Assembly (NCBI RefSeq): GCF_900102965.1
Contig: NZ_FNGM01000001.1
Location: 411,164 to 475,163 of the forward strand
Source of the DNA: Paenibacillus jilunlii
Lineage (GTDB): Bacteria > Bacillota > Bacilli > Paenibacillales > Paenibacillaceae
Reading direction: 5' to 3'
Length of the DNA stretch: 64,000 bases
Part shown: piece after piece, positions 25,952 through 35,265 of the stretch
Position numbering within the stretch: the first letter of the stretch is position 1
How the letters are laid out: every line of letters begins with the position of its first letter
Notes under the pieces: model-generated
What the model was told of the DNA's origin: nothing
What the model saw: only the letters and a program-made list of their open reading frames with translations
Databases searched by the model: none
Made by a program: the position numbers and the translations under genes

Positions 25952-26911
25952 ATGAATACGATAGAGCTCCGCAAGCAGGAACTCGAGAACTGCCGTCCTG
26001 AACCGACACTGGAACAGGGGAAGGTCAACGAATTTTGGGATGGCATTCTTGCTGAGTATGCCCGCAAACCGCTGGAGATTATTTCTGTGCCCGAAGTGAC
26101 GCCATATCCGGGAATGCGGGTAGACAAAGTCAGCTTCCAGAGCTTTGATGAAACAAGGGTTAATGCCTGGCATATTCAGCCTGCACAGGCGGGGAATGGC
26201 GGGGAACAGCTTCCCTGCATCATTACGTTTCCCGGCTATTCTGGTGACAGGGGATATCCGGAGCGCTATGCTTCCTGGATACTGCTCGGCTATTCCGTCC
26301 TGGCCGTGGATGTGCGGGGACAACTGGGAGAGACCGGAAATCTGCTGCCCATGGAGAGCGGTGTGGCCAAGGGCTGGATTACGCAGGGACTGCTGGAGAA
26401 GGAACGCTCTTATTATATGGCAGTGGCCATGGATACCGTCCGTGCCGTGGACACGGCTGCGCAGCTTCCGGGCGTGGATCCTTCGCGCATCGCGATTACC
26501 GGCGGCAGCCAGGGCGGGGGCATTGCTCTGCTGGCAGGTGCCTTAAGCAGCCGGATCGCCGCTGTAGCCGCAGATATCCCCAATCTGTGCCGTCTGGATT
26601 TCGGCGTGCTGAATTCAACCAGCTCCCTGACCGAAATCGGCGCTTATGTGCGGCGTTATCCGGAGCATCTGGAGCGGGTGCTGGATACGCTTGCTTACTT
26701 CGATATCGTGAATCTGGCCCCGCGCATTACGGCCCCGGTTCTGATTTCTGTCGGCTGGAAGGATACCGTCTGCATGCCGGAAAGCGTGTATGCCGCATAT
26801 AACCGCATAGAGTCGGAGAAGCAAATTCTGGACTATCCGTTCTCCGGGCATGAGGTTAGTGAGTATCATAACCGCCAGAAGGTGTTGTTTTTACAAAAGC
26901 ATCTGGGTTAG
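25952..26911 (+). CDS. carbohydrate esterase family 7 (acetyl xylan esterase/cephalosporin-C deacetylase)
   Basis: 319 residues, the exact size of CE7 esterases. All three family marks are present: RGQ at residues 122-124, GGSQGG with nucleophile Ser186, and the C-terminal HE pair (SGHEVS), plus the catalytic Asp in GWKDTVC near 270. CE7 enzymes remove acetyl groups from xylo-oligosaccharides and cephalosporins and usually act as hexamers in the cytosol. ATG behind AGGAGAG. Divergent from the sugar isomerase/epimerase gene; cre-like sites suggest catabolite repression. Confidence 0.92.
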   Translation: MNTIELRKQELENCRPEPTLEQGKVNEFWDGILAEYARKPLEIISVPEVTPYPGMRVDKVSFQSFDETRVNAWHIQPAQAGNGGEQLPCIITFPGYSGDRGYPERYASWILLGYSVLAVDVRGQLGETGNLLPMESGVAKGWITQGLLEKERSYYMAVAMDTVRAVDTAAQLPGVDPSRIAITGGSQGGGIALLAGALSSRIAAVAADIPNLCRLDFGVLNSTSSLTEIGAYVRRYPEHLERVLDTLAYFDIVNLAPRITAPVLISVGWKDTVCMPESVYAAYNRIESEKQILDYPFSGHEVSEYHNRQKVLFLQKHLG

Positions 26912-26951
26912 GCGGAAGGCTAGACGAAGAAGGTTGATTCCTGAGAAAGCA

Positions 26952-27000
26952 AAGGGGCGCCACAGCCAAATGCCGCTGCGGGCGCCCCTTCTCTTTTTTT
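26952..27000 (+). terminator. terminator after CE7 esterase
   Basis: AAGGGGCGCC (26952-26961) pairs perfectly with GGCGCCCCTT (26981-26990); T-run to 27000. Confidence 0.88.
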
Positions 27001-27036
27001 AATGATGTGGTACCTGGTTATAGCGGATCATCAATG

Positions 27037-28125
27037 TTAGCTTGTGATCCGGGCATACACGGCAAAGAACAGCGCCATTTCTCCCATGATCAGCACATTC
27101 GGCACATGGACTGCCATGTCGAGAATATAAAAGCATACCAGAACTGCTGCAAGCACCGCCAGATGAACGATTCCCAGCCGGTGCTGCTTATGCCGGTAGA
27201 CGTGGAAGACCAGTGTCGTGGAGGCAAAGTAGAGCAGCACCGAGCCAAACAGCAAATTCAGCATCAGCTCATAATGAAGCTTGTTCAAGAACAGCAGTTG
27301 GATTGAGGCAGCCAGCATACACAGCGACAGGAAGATGAACAGATGACCGTAAATGATCGTCTGCCCGGCTGTATAAATATTTTTATCCACCTTTTTCTCC
27401 AAGTTATCGTAATACTGCCACCACATGGCTATGATCAGTACGAAGGTCAGGCCCGCGAAGCCTACAGACTGCAGGGTCCAGGTGCTCGACTGCAGCACAG
27501 CAAGGATGCTCACAACGGACTCCCCCAGGAGAATCAGGGCAAACAGGGAGAAACGCTCCAGCAGATGGTGAGTATTGGCGGGCGTTTTGACCAGGATTTT
27601 TCTGCCCGCCAGCGGCAGGATAATGTCCACGGCAATTCCGGCGTACAGCACGGCATAACGGACCCAGGAATCAAAGAACAGGGAACAGGCGGATATCGCC
27701 AGTCCGATCCAAAAGCGGCTGCCCAGATAATGAGCGGTGGCTTTGAGATGCCCGTTTTCCCTGGGCCGTACGTAATGATACTGTACCGCAGTCATCGCCC
27801 GCAGCCCGAGGTAGCCTATCAGAAACGAATAATAGGTCTGATCGAAATCCACAGACAGGCTTGCCGTCATAATCAGCACAAAGAACAATTGAATAATCAG
27901 AAATATCCGGTGAGAGACAATATCCTGCCCATAGCGGTTGACAAACAGCGTCTGGCCCACCCAAGCCCACCAGATCGGGATGAAAATCAGCACGAATTTG
28001 CCCAGTGTTTCAAGCGAAAGGGTTTCGTCCTCAACATGCAGCAGCACATGGCTGGCTTTGGACACGGCGGCAACATACAGCAGATCATAGAAGAGCTCCA
28101 GCCAGGTTACTTTTTTTACAGTCAT
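27037..28125 (-). CDS. low temperature requirement protein A (LtrA) family membrane protein
   Basis: 362 residues with about ten hydrophobic helices. Family marks are WLELFYDLLYVAAV at the N-terminus and LERFSLFALILLGESVVSI near residue 190, both hallmarks of the LtrA family first described in Listeria. The molecular function of LtrA is not established. ATG 28125 is preceded by AAAGGAG. Single gene. Confidence 0.88.
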   Translation of the reverse strand: MTVKKVTWLELFYDLLYVAAVSKASHVLLHVEDETLSLETLGKFVLIFIPIWWAWVGQTLFVNRYGQDIVSHRIFLIIQLFFVLIMTASLSVDFDQTYYSFLIGYLGLRAMTAVQYHYVRPRENGHLKATAHYLGSRFWIGLAISACSLFFDSWVRYAVLYAGIAVDIILPLAGRKILVKTPANTHHLLERFSLFALILLGESVVSILAVLQSSTWTLQSVGFAGLTFVLIIAMWWQYYDNLEKKVDKNIYTAGQTIIYGHLFIFLSLCMLAASIQLLFLNKLHYELMLNLLFGSVLLYFASTTLVFHVYRHKQHRLGIVHLAVLAAVLVCFYILDMAVHVPNVLIMGEMALFFAVYARITS

Positions 28126-28260
28126 ATTACGCTCCTTTGTTGTTCGGATGAATGCAGTTCTGTAGGGTCTGTTTACCCGGAGCGGTCCCGGTTATATGTT
28201 ATAATATAGGCACTCTACCGATGAGCGCAAGACAATCTGAGCATTAGAGGAGGAACGCAG

Positions 28261-28635
28261 ATGGAGAAGGACGGAGATAAGCTGCCGGCGGAAATGGCAG
28301 TGGAGAAATTTAAATACAGCGAGAAGAACGAGCAGCTGGTAAAAAAGAGCTTTTGGAGCAAAACCCGGAAATTTGCCGGGAAGATCCCGTTTACCAAAGA
28401 TGCAGTGGCGATGTATTACTGTGCCATAGATGCCAAAACCCCTTTGTGGGCCAAAGGCATTGCCTTCGGGGCATTGGCTTATTTCATTTCCCCCATTGAC
28501 GCGATTCCGGATGCGCTGATCGGCCTGGGCCTCACCGATGACGCGGCAATTATTGCCGCAGGGGTAAGGGCGATTGCCGGCCAGGTTACGGAGGAGCACC
28601 GGCAGAAGTCCGAGGAATTTTTTGAGAAGGAATAA
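28261..28635 (+). CDS. DUF1232/YkvA family membrane protein
   Basis: 124 residues. The central segment GIAFGALAYFISPIDAIPDALIGLGLTDDAAII (read around residues 65-100, core YFxSPIDxIPD) is the DUF1232 signature, with one or two hydrophobic stretches. Charged N- and C-terminal tails flank it. ATG behind GAGGAGG. Function of the family is unknown. It is monocistronic, divergent from ltrA. Confidence 0.88.
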   Translation: MEKDGDKLPAEMAVEKFKYSEKNEQLVKKSFWSKTRKFAGKIPFTKDAVAMYYCAIDAKTPLWAKGIAFGALAYFISPIDAIPDALIGLGLTDDAAIIAAGVRAIAGQVTEEHRQKSEEFFEKE

Positions 28636-28720
28636 CCATTTAACCCCACACAGTGAGGTTTTCGCTTGAGGCTGCCCTGTTGCTTTGCGGGACATCATAT
28701 CCATTTTTATATTTTAAAAA

Positions 28721-28744
28721 AAGGTGCAGCTTGGGCTGCACCTT
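28721..28744 (-). terminator. terminator of the HxlR regulator gene
   Basis: AAGGTGCAG (28721-28729) pairs with CTGCACCTT (28736-28744); on the - strand it is followed by a T-run and it touches the stop codon of the gene. Confidence 0.75.
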
Positions 28745-29127
28745 CACAGACTCTCTACAGGACAGCTTTCTTTGGAAAGCTGTTTGTTTTGGTATTCTTC
28801 GCCCCAATCCTTCATCAGCCGGATGATGGGGATGAGGGTCCGGCCGAACTCGGTCAGGGAGTATTCGACCTTCGGCGGAACCTGCTGATAGACTTCGCGG
28901 TGAACAACGCCATCCTCTTCCAGCTCCCGGAGCTGCAGGGTCAGCATGCGCTGGGTGATCCCCGGACAGATCCGGCGGAATTCGCTGAACCGTTTCTTTT
29001 CCTCCATCATGTGGTAGAGCAGCACCCCTTTCCATTTGCCGCCGATTACATCAAGGGTGAATTCTACAGGGCAGGCTGCCTGGTCGCAGCCAGGAGAATT
29101 ACCGAAGCCGCCTTTACGGTCGCGCAT
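28744..29127 (-). CDS. HxlR family transcriptional regulator
   Basis: 127-residue winged-helix protein of the HxlR/DUF24 family. Seen: CPVEFTLDVIGGKWKGVLLYHM, RFSEFRRICPGITQRMLTLQLRELEEDGVV and the wing VPPKVEYSLTEFG. Cys residues near positions 14 and 19 are placed as in redox/quinone-sensing members (such as HypR and YodB), which often control nitroreductases. It is divergent from a nitroreductase gene, so it likely regulates that gene in response to electrophiles; that is inferred. Confidence 0.9.
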   Translation of the reverse strand: MRDRKGGFGNSPGCDQAACPVEFTLDVIGGKWKGVLLYHMMEEKKRFSEFRRICPGITQRMLTLQLRELEEDGVVHREVYQQVPPKVEYSLTEFGRTLIPIIRLMKDWGEEYQNKQLSKESCPVESL

Positions 29128-29270
29128 AATAACGTCACTCCTTCAGTATCAATTTGTATACTACATTACATTAATGTGCGTACTTCAAAAACAATTATAT
29201 ATACATTAATATAAACGCATAAGCTTCAGGCAGTCAATTAAATGAAGTGAACCGAAAGGGAGTAGAGACA

Positions 29271-29945
29271 ATGGAAATTACAGCAGCAGTCAAAAAGGAA
29301 ATTATAGCAGCCTATGAATTCAGACATGCCACGAAAGAATTCGACAGCAGCCGGAAGATCAGCGGAGAAGACTTTCAGTTCATCCTGGAAACCGGGAGGC
29401 TTTCACCCAGCTCGTTTGGCTTTGAGCCTTGGAAGTTTGTTGTGGTACAGAACCCGGACATCCGGGAGAAGCTGCGACCGTTTGCCTGGGGAGCCCAGAA
29501 GCAGCTTCCGACAGCCAGCCACTTCGTGCTGATTCTCTCCAGACTGCCCAAAGATCTGACCGCCGGATCGGATTATATCCAGGGATTCATGAAGGATGTG
29601 CAGAACCTGCCTCCGGAAGTTGCTGAAGGAAAAAGTAAAATGTATGACACCTTCCTGACAACCGATTTCGGATTAGCGGGCAATGACCGGGCCCTGTTCG
29701 AGTGGGGCGCCCGCCAGACTTATCTGGCCCTGGGCAATATGATGACTGCCGCTGCCCAGATCGGCATTGATTCCTGTCCGATTGAAGGCTTCGACAAGCT
29801 GAAAATCGAAGAGATTCTGGCGGCTGAGGGCATTATGGACCCAGAGCATTTCGGAATCGCCTGCATGGTGGCTTTTGGCTATCGCCTGAATGAGCCGCGC
29901 GGCAAAACCCGGCGCAGTGCAGATCAAGTTATTCAGTGGGTATAA
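29271..29945 (+). CDS. NAD(P)H-dependent nitroreductase family oxidoreductase
   Basis: About 224 residues, FMN-binding nitroreductase fold. RHATKEFDSSRKIS near residue 18 (FMN phosphate contact), GRLSPSSFGFEPWKFVVV near residue 41, WGARQTYLALGNMMTAAAQIGIDSCPIEGF near residue 145, and FGYRLNEPRGKTRR at the C-terminus are typical of the NfsB-like group. It would reduce nitro compounds, quinones or similar electrophiles. I choose ATG 29271 with AAAGGGAG eight bases upstream. Divergent from the HxlR regulator gene. Confidence 0.9.
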   Translation: MEITAAVKKEIIAAYEFRHATKEFDSSRKISGEDFQFILETGRLSPSSFGFEPWKFVVVQNPDIREKLRPFAWGAQKQLPTASHFVLILSRLPKDLTAGSDYIQGFMKDVQNLPPEVAEGKSKMYDTFLTTDFGLAGNDRALFEWGARQTYLALGNMMTAAAQIGIDSCPIEGFDKLKIEEILAAEGIMDPEHFGIACMVAFGYRLNEPRGKTRRSADQVIQWV

Positions 29946-29975
29946 GGCTGCCGGTGAATGGATTGGAATGAAATC

Positions 29976-30035
29976 AAAAAACTGCTCTGCTGGGGGTCAC
30001 ATGATACCTTGTGCCTGCCTGCAAAGCAGTTTTTT
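29976..30035 (+). terminator. terminator after nitroreductase
   Basis: AAAAAACTGCT (29976-29986) pairs with AGCAGTTTTTT (30025-30035). Confidence 0.75.
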
Positions 30036-30079
30036 GCTGTGTGGAGGTCCTGAAAATACATAAAAGCTTCGAAAAACAA

Positions 30080-30107
30080 TTGAAAAATTACTGAAAACTC
30101 TGATAGT
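30080..30107 (+). promoter_or_regulatory. candidate promoter of the lrgAB-like pair
   Basis: TTGAAA (30080-30085) and GATAGT (30102-30107) with a 16-base spacer, about 60 bases upstream of the coding start. Confidence 0.4.
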
Positions 30108-30169
30108 CTTATGGAGTGAGCATTTTTTGCAACGGATTGTCATTTCAAGATTGAAGGGATTCCTGCAGC

Positions 30170-30580
30170 ATGAAAATCATTCGTATTATTGCCCAGGTAG
30201 CTGTACTGTACATATTCTTTCTCGCCGGAGATTATTTGCAGAAGCTGATGCATCTTCCGGTTCCGGGCAGCATTGTCGGACTGTTGCTTTTGTTTATTTT
30301 ACTGCTGTTCAAGATCGTGCCCGTGAAGCTGATTGAGGACGGCTCCTTATTCATTCTGGCCTATCTGCCAATGTTCTTCATCCCGGCAACAGCCGGAATT
30401 ATGAATCACCTGGATATTTTCAGCGGCCGGGGGCTGATGATGATTGGCATCCTGGTCGCCAGCAGTGTGCTGACCATGGTTGTGACGGCACATGCCACCG
30501 AGTGGATCACAGTCCGCCGGACCGGCAGCAGAAGCCGCTCTAAAATAACGGTTGCCCGCGAGAAGGGGAGCGAAGCATGA
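30170..30580 (+). CDS. CidA/LrgA family holin-like protein
   Basis: 136 residues with four predicted helices, of the CidA/LrgA family. The segments FFLAGDYLQKLMHLPVPGSIVGLLLLF and LPMFFIPATAGIMNH are diagnostic. In Bacillales these membrane proteins work with a LrgB/CidB partner and are linked to murein hydrolase control and to pyruvate uptake (PftAB in B. subtilis). A basic tail (RRTGSRSRSK) ends the protein. The stop overlaps the start of the partner gene by four bases (ATGA). Confidence 0.9.
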   Translation: MKIIRIIAQVAVLYIFFLAGDYLQKLMHLPVPGSIVGLLLLFILLLFKIVPVKLIEDGSLFILAYLPMFFIPATAGIMNHLDIFSGRGLMMIGILVASSVLTMVVTAHATEWITVRRTGSRSRSKITVAREKGSEA

Positions 30581-31266
30581 ATATCCTGCTTGCCGCCGGC
30601 TTCGTTCTGATGAATGTTGGTATTTATCTGTTCATGTCCATGCTGTACAAAAGGTTTCGTCTTCCTGTGCTACTGCCGGCGCTCACCGCAACTTTTACAG
30701 TGGTGGTTCTTCTGCTTGGCTTCGATATTTCCTATGACACCTATATGATCGGCGGTGAATGGATCAACCGCCTGCTCGGACCGGCTGTGGTATCCCTTGC
30801 TTACCCGCTGTATAAGCAGCGCCATGTGCTGTGGCAGAACCTGCCGGCCATACTCGGAGGGACGGTTATCGGGCTGCTGGTCGGCATGTTAAGCGGGATG
30901 CTGATGGCGGTGGGCCTCGGCTTTTCCAAGCTGTATGTGCTCTCGATCTTGCCCAAATCCATTACAACCGCTGTAGCGATCCAGATTTCCAGCAGTCTTG
31001 GCGGTGACTCTTCCTTAACCTCCGTCTTCGTCATGATCGCCGGGTTCACCGGAGCCATTGGCGGGCCTTATATCATCAAACTGTTCAGAATACGCAGCGA
31101 ATCCGGCATTGGCATCGGCCTGGGGACAGCTTCTCACGCTCTGGGTACAGCCAAAGCGCTGGAGTACGGAGAACAGTCGGTATCCATGAGTTCTGTGGCT
31201 ATGACAGTCTGTGCGATAGTAGGCTCCATAGTAGGCCCGCTTGTTTCATGGATCATGTATCACTAG
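30577..31266 (+). CDS. LrgB/CidB family membrane protein
   Basis: 229 residues, six to seven hydrophobic helices. The LrgB marks LLGPAVVSLAYPLYKQ near residue 66, LPKSITTAVAIQISSSLGGDSSLT near residue 125 and ASHALGTAKALEYGE near residue 188 are clear. It is the obligate partner of the preceding CidA/LrgA protein, with which it probably forms a pyruvate/small-solute facilitator or a holin-like complex. Overlaps that gene by four bases. Its end lies ten bases from the end of the convergent arabinofuranosidase gene. Confidence 0.92.
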   Translation: MNILLAAGFVLMNVGIYLFMSMLYKRFRLPVLLPALTATFTVVVLLLGFDISYDTYMIGGEWINRLLGPAVVSLAYPLYKQRHVLWQNLPAILGGTVIGLLVGMLSGMLMAVGLGFSKLYVLSILPKSITTAVAIQISSSLGGDSSLTSVFVMIAGFTGAIGGPYIIKLFRIRSESGIGIGLGTASHALGTAKALEYGEQSVSMSSVAMTVCAIVGSIVGPLVSWIMYH

Positions 31267-31276
31267 AAAATCCGGC

Positions 31277-32845
<1,569 letters not shown>

Positions 32846-32943
32846 TTACATCATACGAATCATCCTTTATAATTAGCAATATAAAAATTCAGGATTAACT
32901 TAATAACTAATTCTTACCTTGAAGGATAGATTGGAGGATAGAA

Positions 32944-33846
32944 ATGTATTTAACAACGGATGCTGAATCGCTTAGGGTATATGAAGCTTTGGCCAGCGAG
33001 GTGCGGCTGCGCATTATTGATCTGCTGAGTGAACGGGAGATGCATATTAAAGAGCTTGCTGCAAGCCTCTATCTGAGCAGCGCCATTGTCAGTACTCATG
33101 TCGCCAAGCTGCAAAGAGCCGGCATCGTCAGCTCACAAATGAAAAGAATGGACGGCGGAACCTATAAATACTGTTCATTGTCCGCGAATTTTTTACAGAT
33201 TAAGCTGGCGGGCTCACGCAGCATTTCCAGAAAAGTGGTTGAGGTATCGGTCCCTGTGGGGCAGTATACGGATTTACGGGCAGCACCAACGTGCGGCATT
33301 GCTACCACGGAGAAGCTGATCGGTTATTATGATGATCCGCGTTACTTTTTGGACCCCGAGCGGGCAGATGCCGGAATCCTGTGGTTCGCCAAAGGCTATG
33401 TGGAGTATAAGGTGCCGAATTATCTTTTTATGGATCAGAAGGTCCAGGAGATCGAAATCTCCATGGAAATTGGCTCAGAGGCCCCTCATGTGAATGAGAA
33501 ATGGCCTTCGGATATTACGTTCACCCTGAATGGAGCAGAGTTGGGCAAGTGGACGAGTCCCGGCGACTTCGGCGTAATGAGAGGGCGGCTGACGCCGTCC
33601 TGGTGGAACCCCGATGTGAACCAATACGGGCTGCTGAAGGTGCTGCGGATTAATTCGGGGGGGACTTATATAGACGGACAGCGGATTTCCGCTGTGACGC
33701 TGAATGATGTATCCTGGCAGCAGGATCAATGGAGCTTCCGGTTAACCGCAGAAGACAGCACCCGAAGACGGGGCGGATTAACTTTGTTCGGCCGGGGCTT
33801 CGGCAATTACGAGCAGGATATTGTATTCAGGGTGTATTACGAATAA
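32944..33846 (+). CDS. ArsR family regulator with C-terminal ligand-binding-like domain
   Basis: 300 residues. Residues 5-85 form an ArsR-type winged helix (SEVRLRIIDLLSEREMHIKELAASLYLSSAIVSTHVAKLQRAGIV, core ELAxxLxxSxxxVSxHVxxL). No metal-binding Cys pattern is present. The remaining ~210 residues are rich in aromatic and beta-type segments (RADAGILWFAKGYVEYKVPNY, WNPDVNQYGLLKVLRI) and look like a sugar-binding beta domain rather than an enzyme. Divergent from abfA across 152 bases, so I infer it senses an arabinose-containing ligand and controls that gene. Confidence 0.85.
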   Translation: MYLTTDAESLRVYEALASEVRLRIIDLLSEREMHIKELAASLYLSSAIVSTHVAKLQRAGIVSSQMKRMDGGTYKYCSLSANFLQIKLAGSRSISRKVVEVSVPVGQYTDLRAAPTCGIATTEKLIGYYDDPRYFLDPERADAGILWFAKGYVEYKVPNYLFMDQKVQEIEISMEIGSEAPHVNEKWPSDITFTLNGAELGKWTSPGDFGVMRGRLTPSWWNPDVNQYGLLKVLRINSGGTYIDGQRISAVTLNDVSWQQDQWSFRLTAEDSTRRRGGLTLFGRGFGNYEQDIVFRVYYE

Positions 33847-33962
33847 GGCGTGCAGCAGCGCCATGGTGTGAATGAATGTCAGTATGTTTGCAAAACAGTC
33901 CAATGGGTAACTATAAACTAAGTAACCCATTAACCTGCACAGCATGCAAAGGAGGATTTCAC

Positions 33963-34136
33963 ATGTCAGAGCATATCAAAAATGAAGCGGACATCCGCAA
34001 TAAAGAAAGCAAAACAGACGATTCGCTCGCAGAACGCAAAAAGATGGAGAATGGTGTAGACATTGAGCCGGAGGCTGATGAATGGGTATCCAAACCTGCT
34101 GATACCTCCCATCCTGATCCGTTCCCCAAGCACTAA
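33963..34136 (+). CDS. small hydrophilic protein
   Basis: 57 residues, starting at ATG behind a strong AAAGGAGGA. Highly charged and without hydrophobic segments (RNKESKTDDSLAERKKMENG, then a Pro/His-containing tail ending DPFPKH). It resembles short, intrinsically disordered proteins common in Paenibacillus, some of which are sporulation-associated; I cannot assign a function. Its own terminator follows. Confidence 0.65.
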   Translation: MSEHIKNEADIRNKESKTDDSLAERKKMENGVDIEPEADEWVSKPADTSHPDPFPKH

Positions 34137-34157
34137 AGACAGCGTCCCTGTCTTTTG

Positions 34158-34188
34158 ACAGGCTATCCTACAGGATAGTCTGTTTTTT
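34158..34188 (+). terminator. terminator after small hydrophilic protein
   Basis: ACAGGCTATCCT (34158-34169) pairs with AGGATAGTCTGT (34172-34183) with one G-U pair; T-run to 34188. Confidence 0.85.
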
Positions 34189-34250
34189 GAACGGCTCATA
34201 TTGAGAACCGATTAGTAAATAATATATACTGGAATCAAGTAATGCACAGT

Positions 34251-34285
34251 CAAACAAAGTAAAGTCAAGCAAAGTAAAGTCAAGC
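34251..34285. repeat. short direct repeat, 15-base unit
   Basis: CAAACAAAGTAAAGT (34251-34265) and CAAGCAAAGTAAAGT (34266-34280) are tandem copies differing at one base, followed by a third partial CAAGC. The rest of the 34189-34370 gap shows no gene. Confidence 0.7.
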
Positions 34286-34370
34286 ACAAACTCAAGCATG
34301 TCTTCATTCTCCAGATCATCGCAGATTTCACAAGTCTCTGGGCAATCCATATTGCGGGGAGGAATCGTTA

Positions 34371-34556
34371 ATGCGGAGTCGAAACGAGAACGGCCGGTAT
34401 CGGCAAAAGCGCGGGGATGCGCTTGTGGGCAATCTTGAGAAAAAGTACGGTTCGGACTTTGGCGTTCGCAGCGATATGAAGCTGGACACGCTGAGAAAGC
34501 AGCATGGCGGACAGTCGCTGACCCAGCTGCTCAAGGAGCAGCACGACAAAAACTAA
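34371..34556 (+). CDS. conserved small basic protein
   Basis: 61 residues beginning at ATG eight bases after GGGAGG. Basic N-terminal half (RSRNENGRYRQKRGD) followed by VGNLEKKYGSDFGVRSDM and a helical C-terminus LTQLLKEQHDKN. The layout (short YGSDFGVRSDMKLDTL segment) recalls small uncharacterised proteins of Paenibacillus. Possibly nucleic-acid binding because of its charge; that is only a guess. Confidence 0.65.
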   Translation: MRSRNENGRYRQKRGDALVGNLEKKYGSDFGVRSDMKLDTLRKQHGGQSLTQLLKEQHDKN

Positions 34557-34622
34557 TCTATCGGGAGCGCTGTCTGAAGCTTCACAGAATCATAGCATAA
34601 CCTGCGGGTTATGTTTTTTTGA

Positions 34623-35213
34623 TTAATACTCATACCCCAACTGGCTGATTGCGTCATCAAGTATTTCGTGTAGCGTTGGCCCTCCTGGAGATGAACTTGT
34701 CCAAAAAAAGACAGCTGCACGTACCGCCGCAATTAGCATCGCTGCTAATAATGTCGGATAGATATCCCGCGTCAAATCCTTTTTTGTACGTTCTGCGATG
34801 ACCTTCGCGAGGTTCCGTTCGAACTCGATCTCTGCCTTTCGCTGTGCGCCGATCAAAGCGGGATCATCCCGAAGGAGGATCATGCGTGCCAGCCATTGCC
34901 GGTCTGAGGCCTCTGAAAACCCGGCAAGAACTGCGGCTCGGAGCGAGTCTTTTAGAGCCTCACCGGGCGGACGATCGGCTAACGCAACAGCAATCTTCTC
35001 GGAACGTTGATACGCGTTGCCGATGATGGCCGCTTCTTTAGATGGGAAATAGTTATTGAACGTTCTTAGGGAGACATTTGCGGCAGCGGCAATGTCCTCA
35101 ACCCGAACCTGGCCAACCCCTTTTTCGATGGCGAGGTTAAGGGCTATTTCGCTGAGCGTTCGCCGTGTCTCATCCTTCTTACGTTCTCTCAAACCGGATT
35201 TTTCAGTCGTCAT
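34623..35213 (-). CDS. TetR family transcriptional regulator
   Basis: 196 residues. N-terminal HTH with VEDIAAAANVSLRTFNNYFPSKEAAII (about residues 38-64), the classical TetR pattern, and a helical ligand-binding C-terminal domain. It follows the esterase gene on the same strand by about 50 bases and could be co-transcribed with it, in which case it may regulate its own operon through a GC-rich inverted repeat upstream of that gene. Ligand unknown. Confidence 0.88.
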   Translation of the reverse strand: MTTEKSGLRERKKDETRRTLSEIALNLAIEKGVGQVRVEDIAAAANVSLRTFNNYFPSKEAAIIGNAYQRSEKIAVALADRPPGEALKDSLRAAVLAGFSEASDRQWLARMILLRDDPALIGAQRKAEIEFERNLAKVIAERTKKDLTRDIYPTLLAAMLIAAVRAAVFFWTSSSPGGPTLHEILDDAISQLGYEY

Positions 35214-35265
35214 GTCATCTGTTCCTCCAATTATGCGGATAGTTAAAGATCCTTAATGCTAATTA

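Noticed and set aside
27343..28209. 288-codon open frame opposite to ltrA
   Set aside because: Antisense of a membrane protein gene, hence its hydrophilic repetitive composition; no start site.
34168..34350. 60-codon - strand frame with LDFTL repeats and CPETCEICD
   Set aside because: The repeats simply reflect the 15-base DNA tandem repeat, and there is no ribosome binding site before its ATG.
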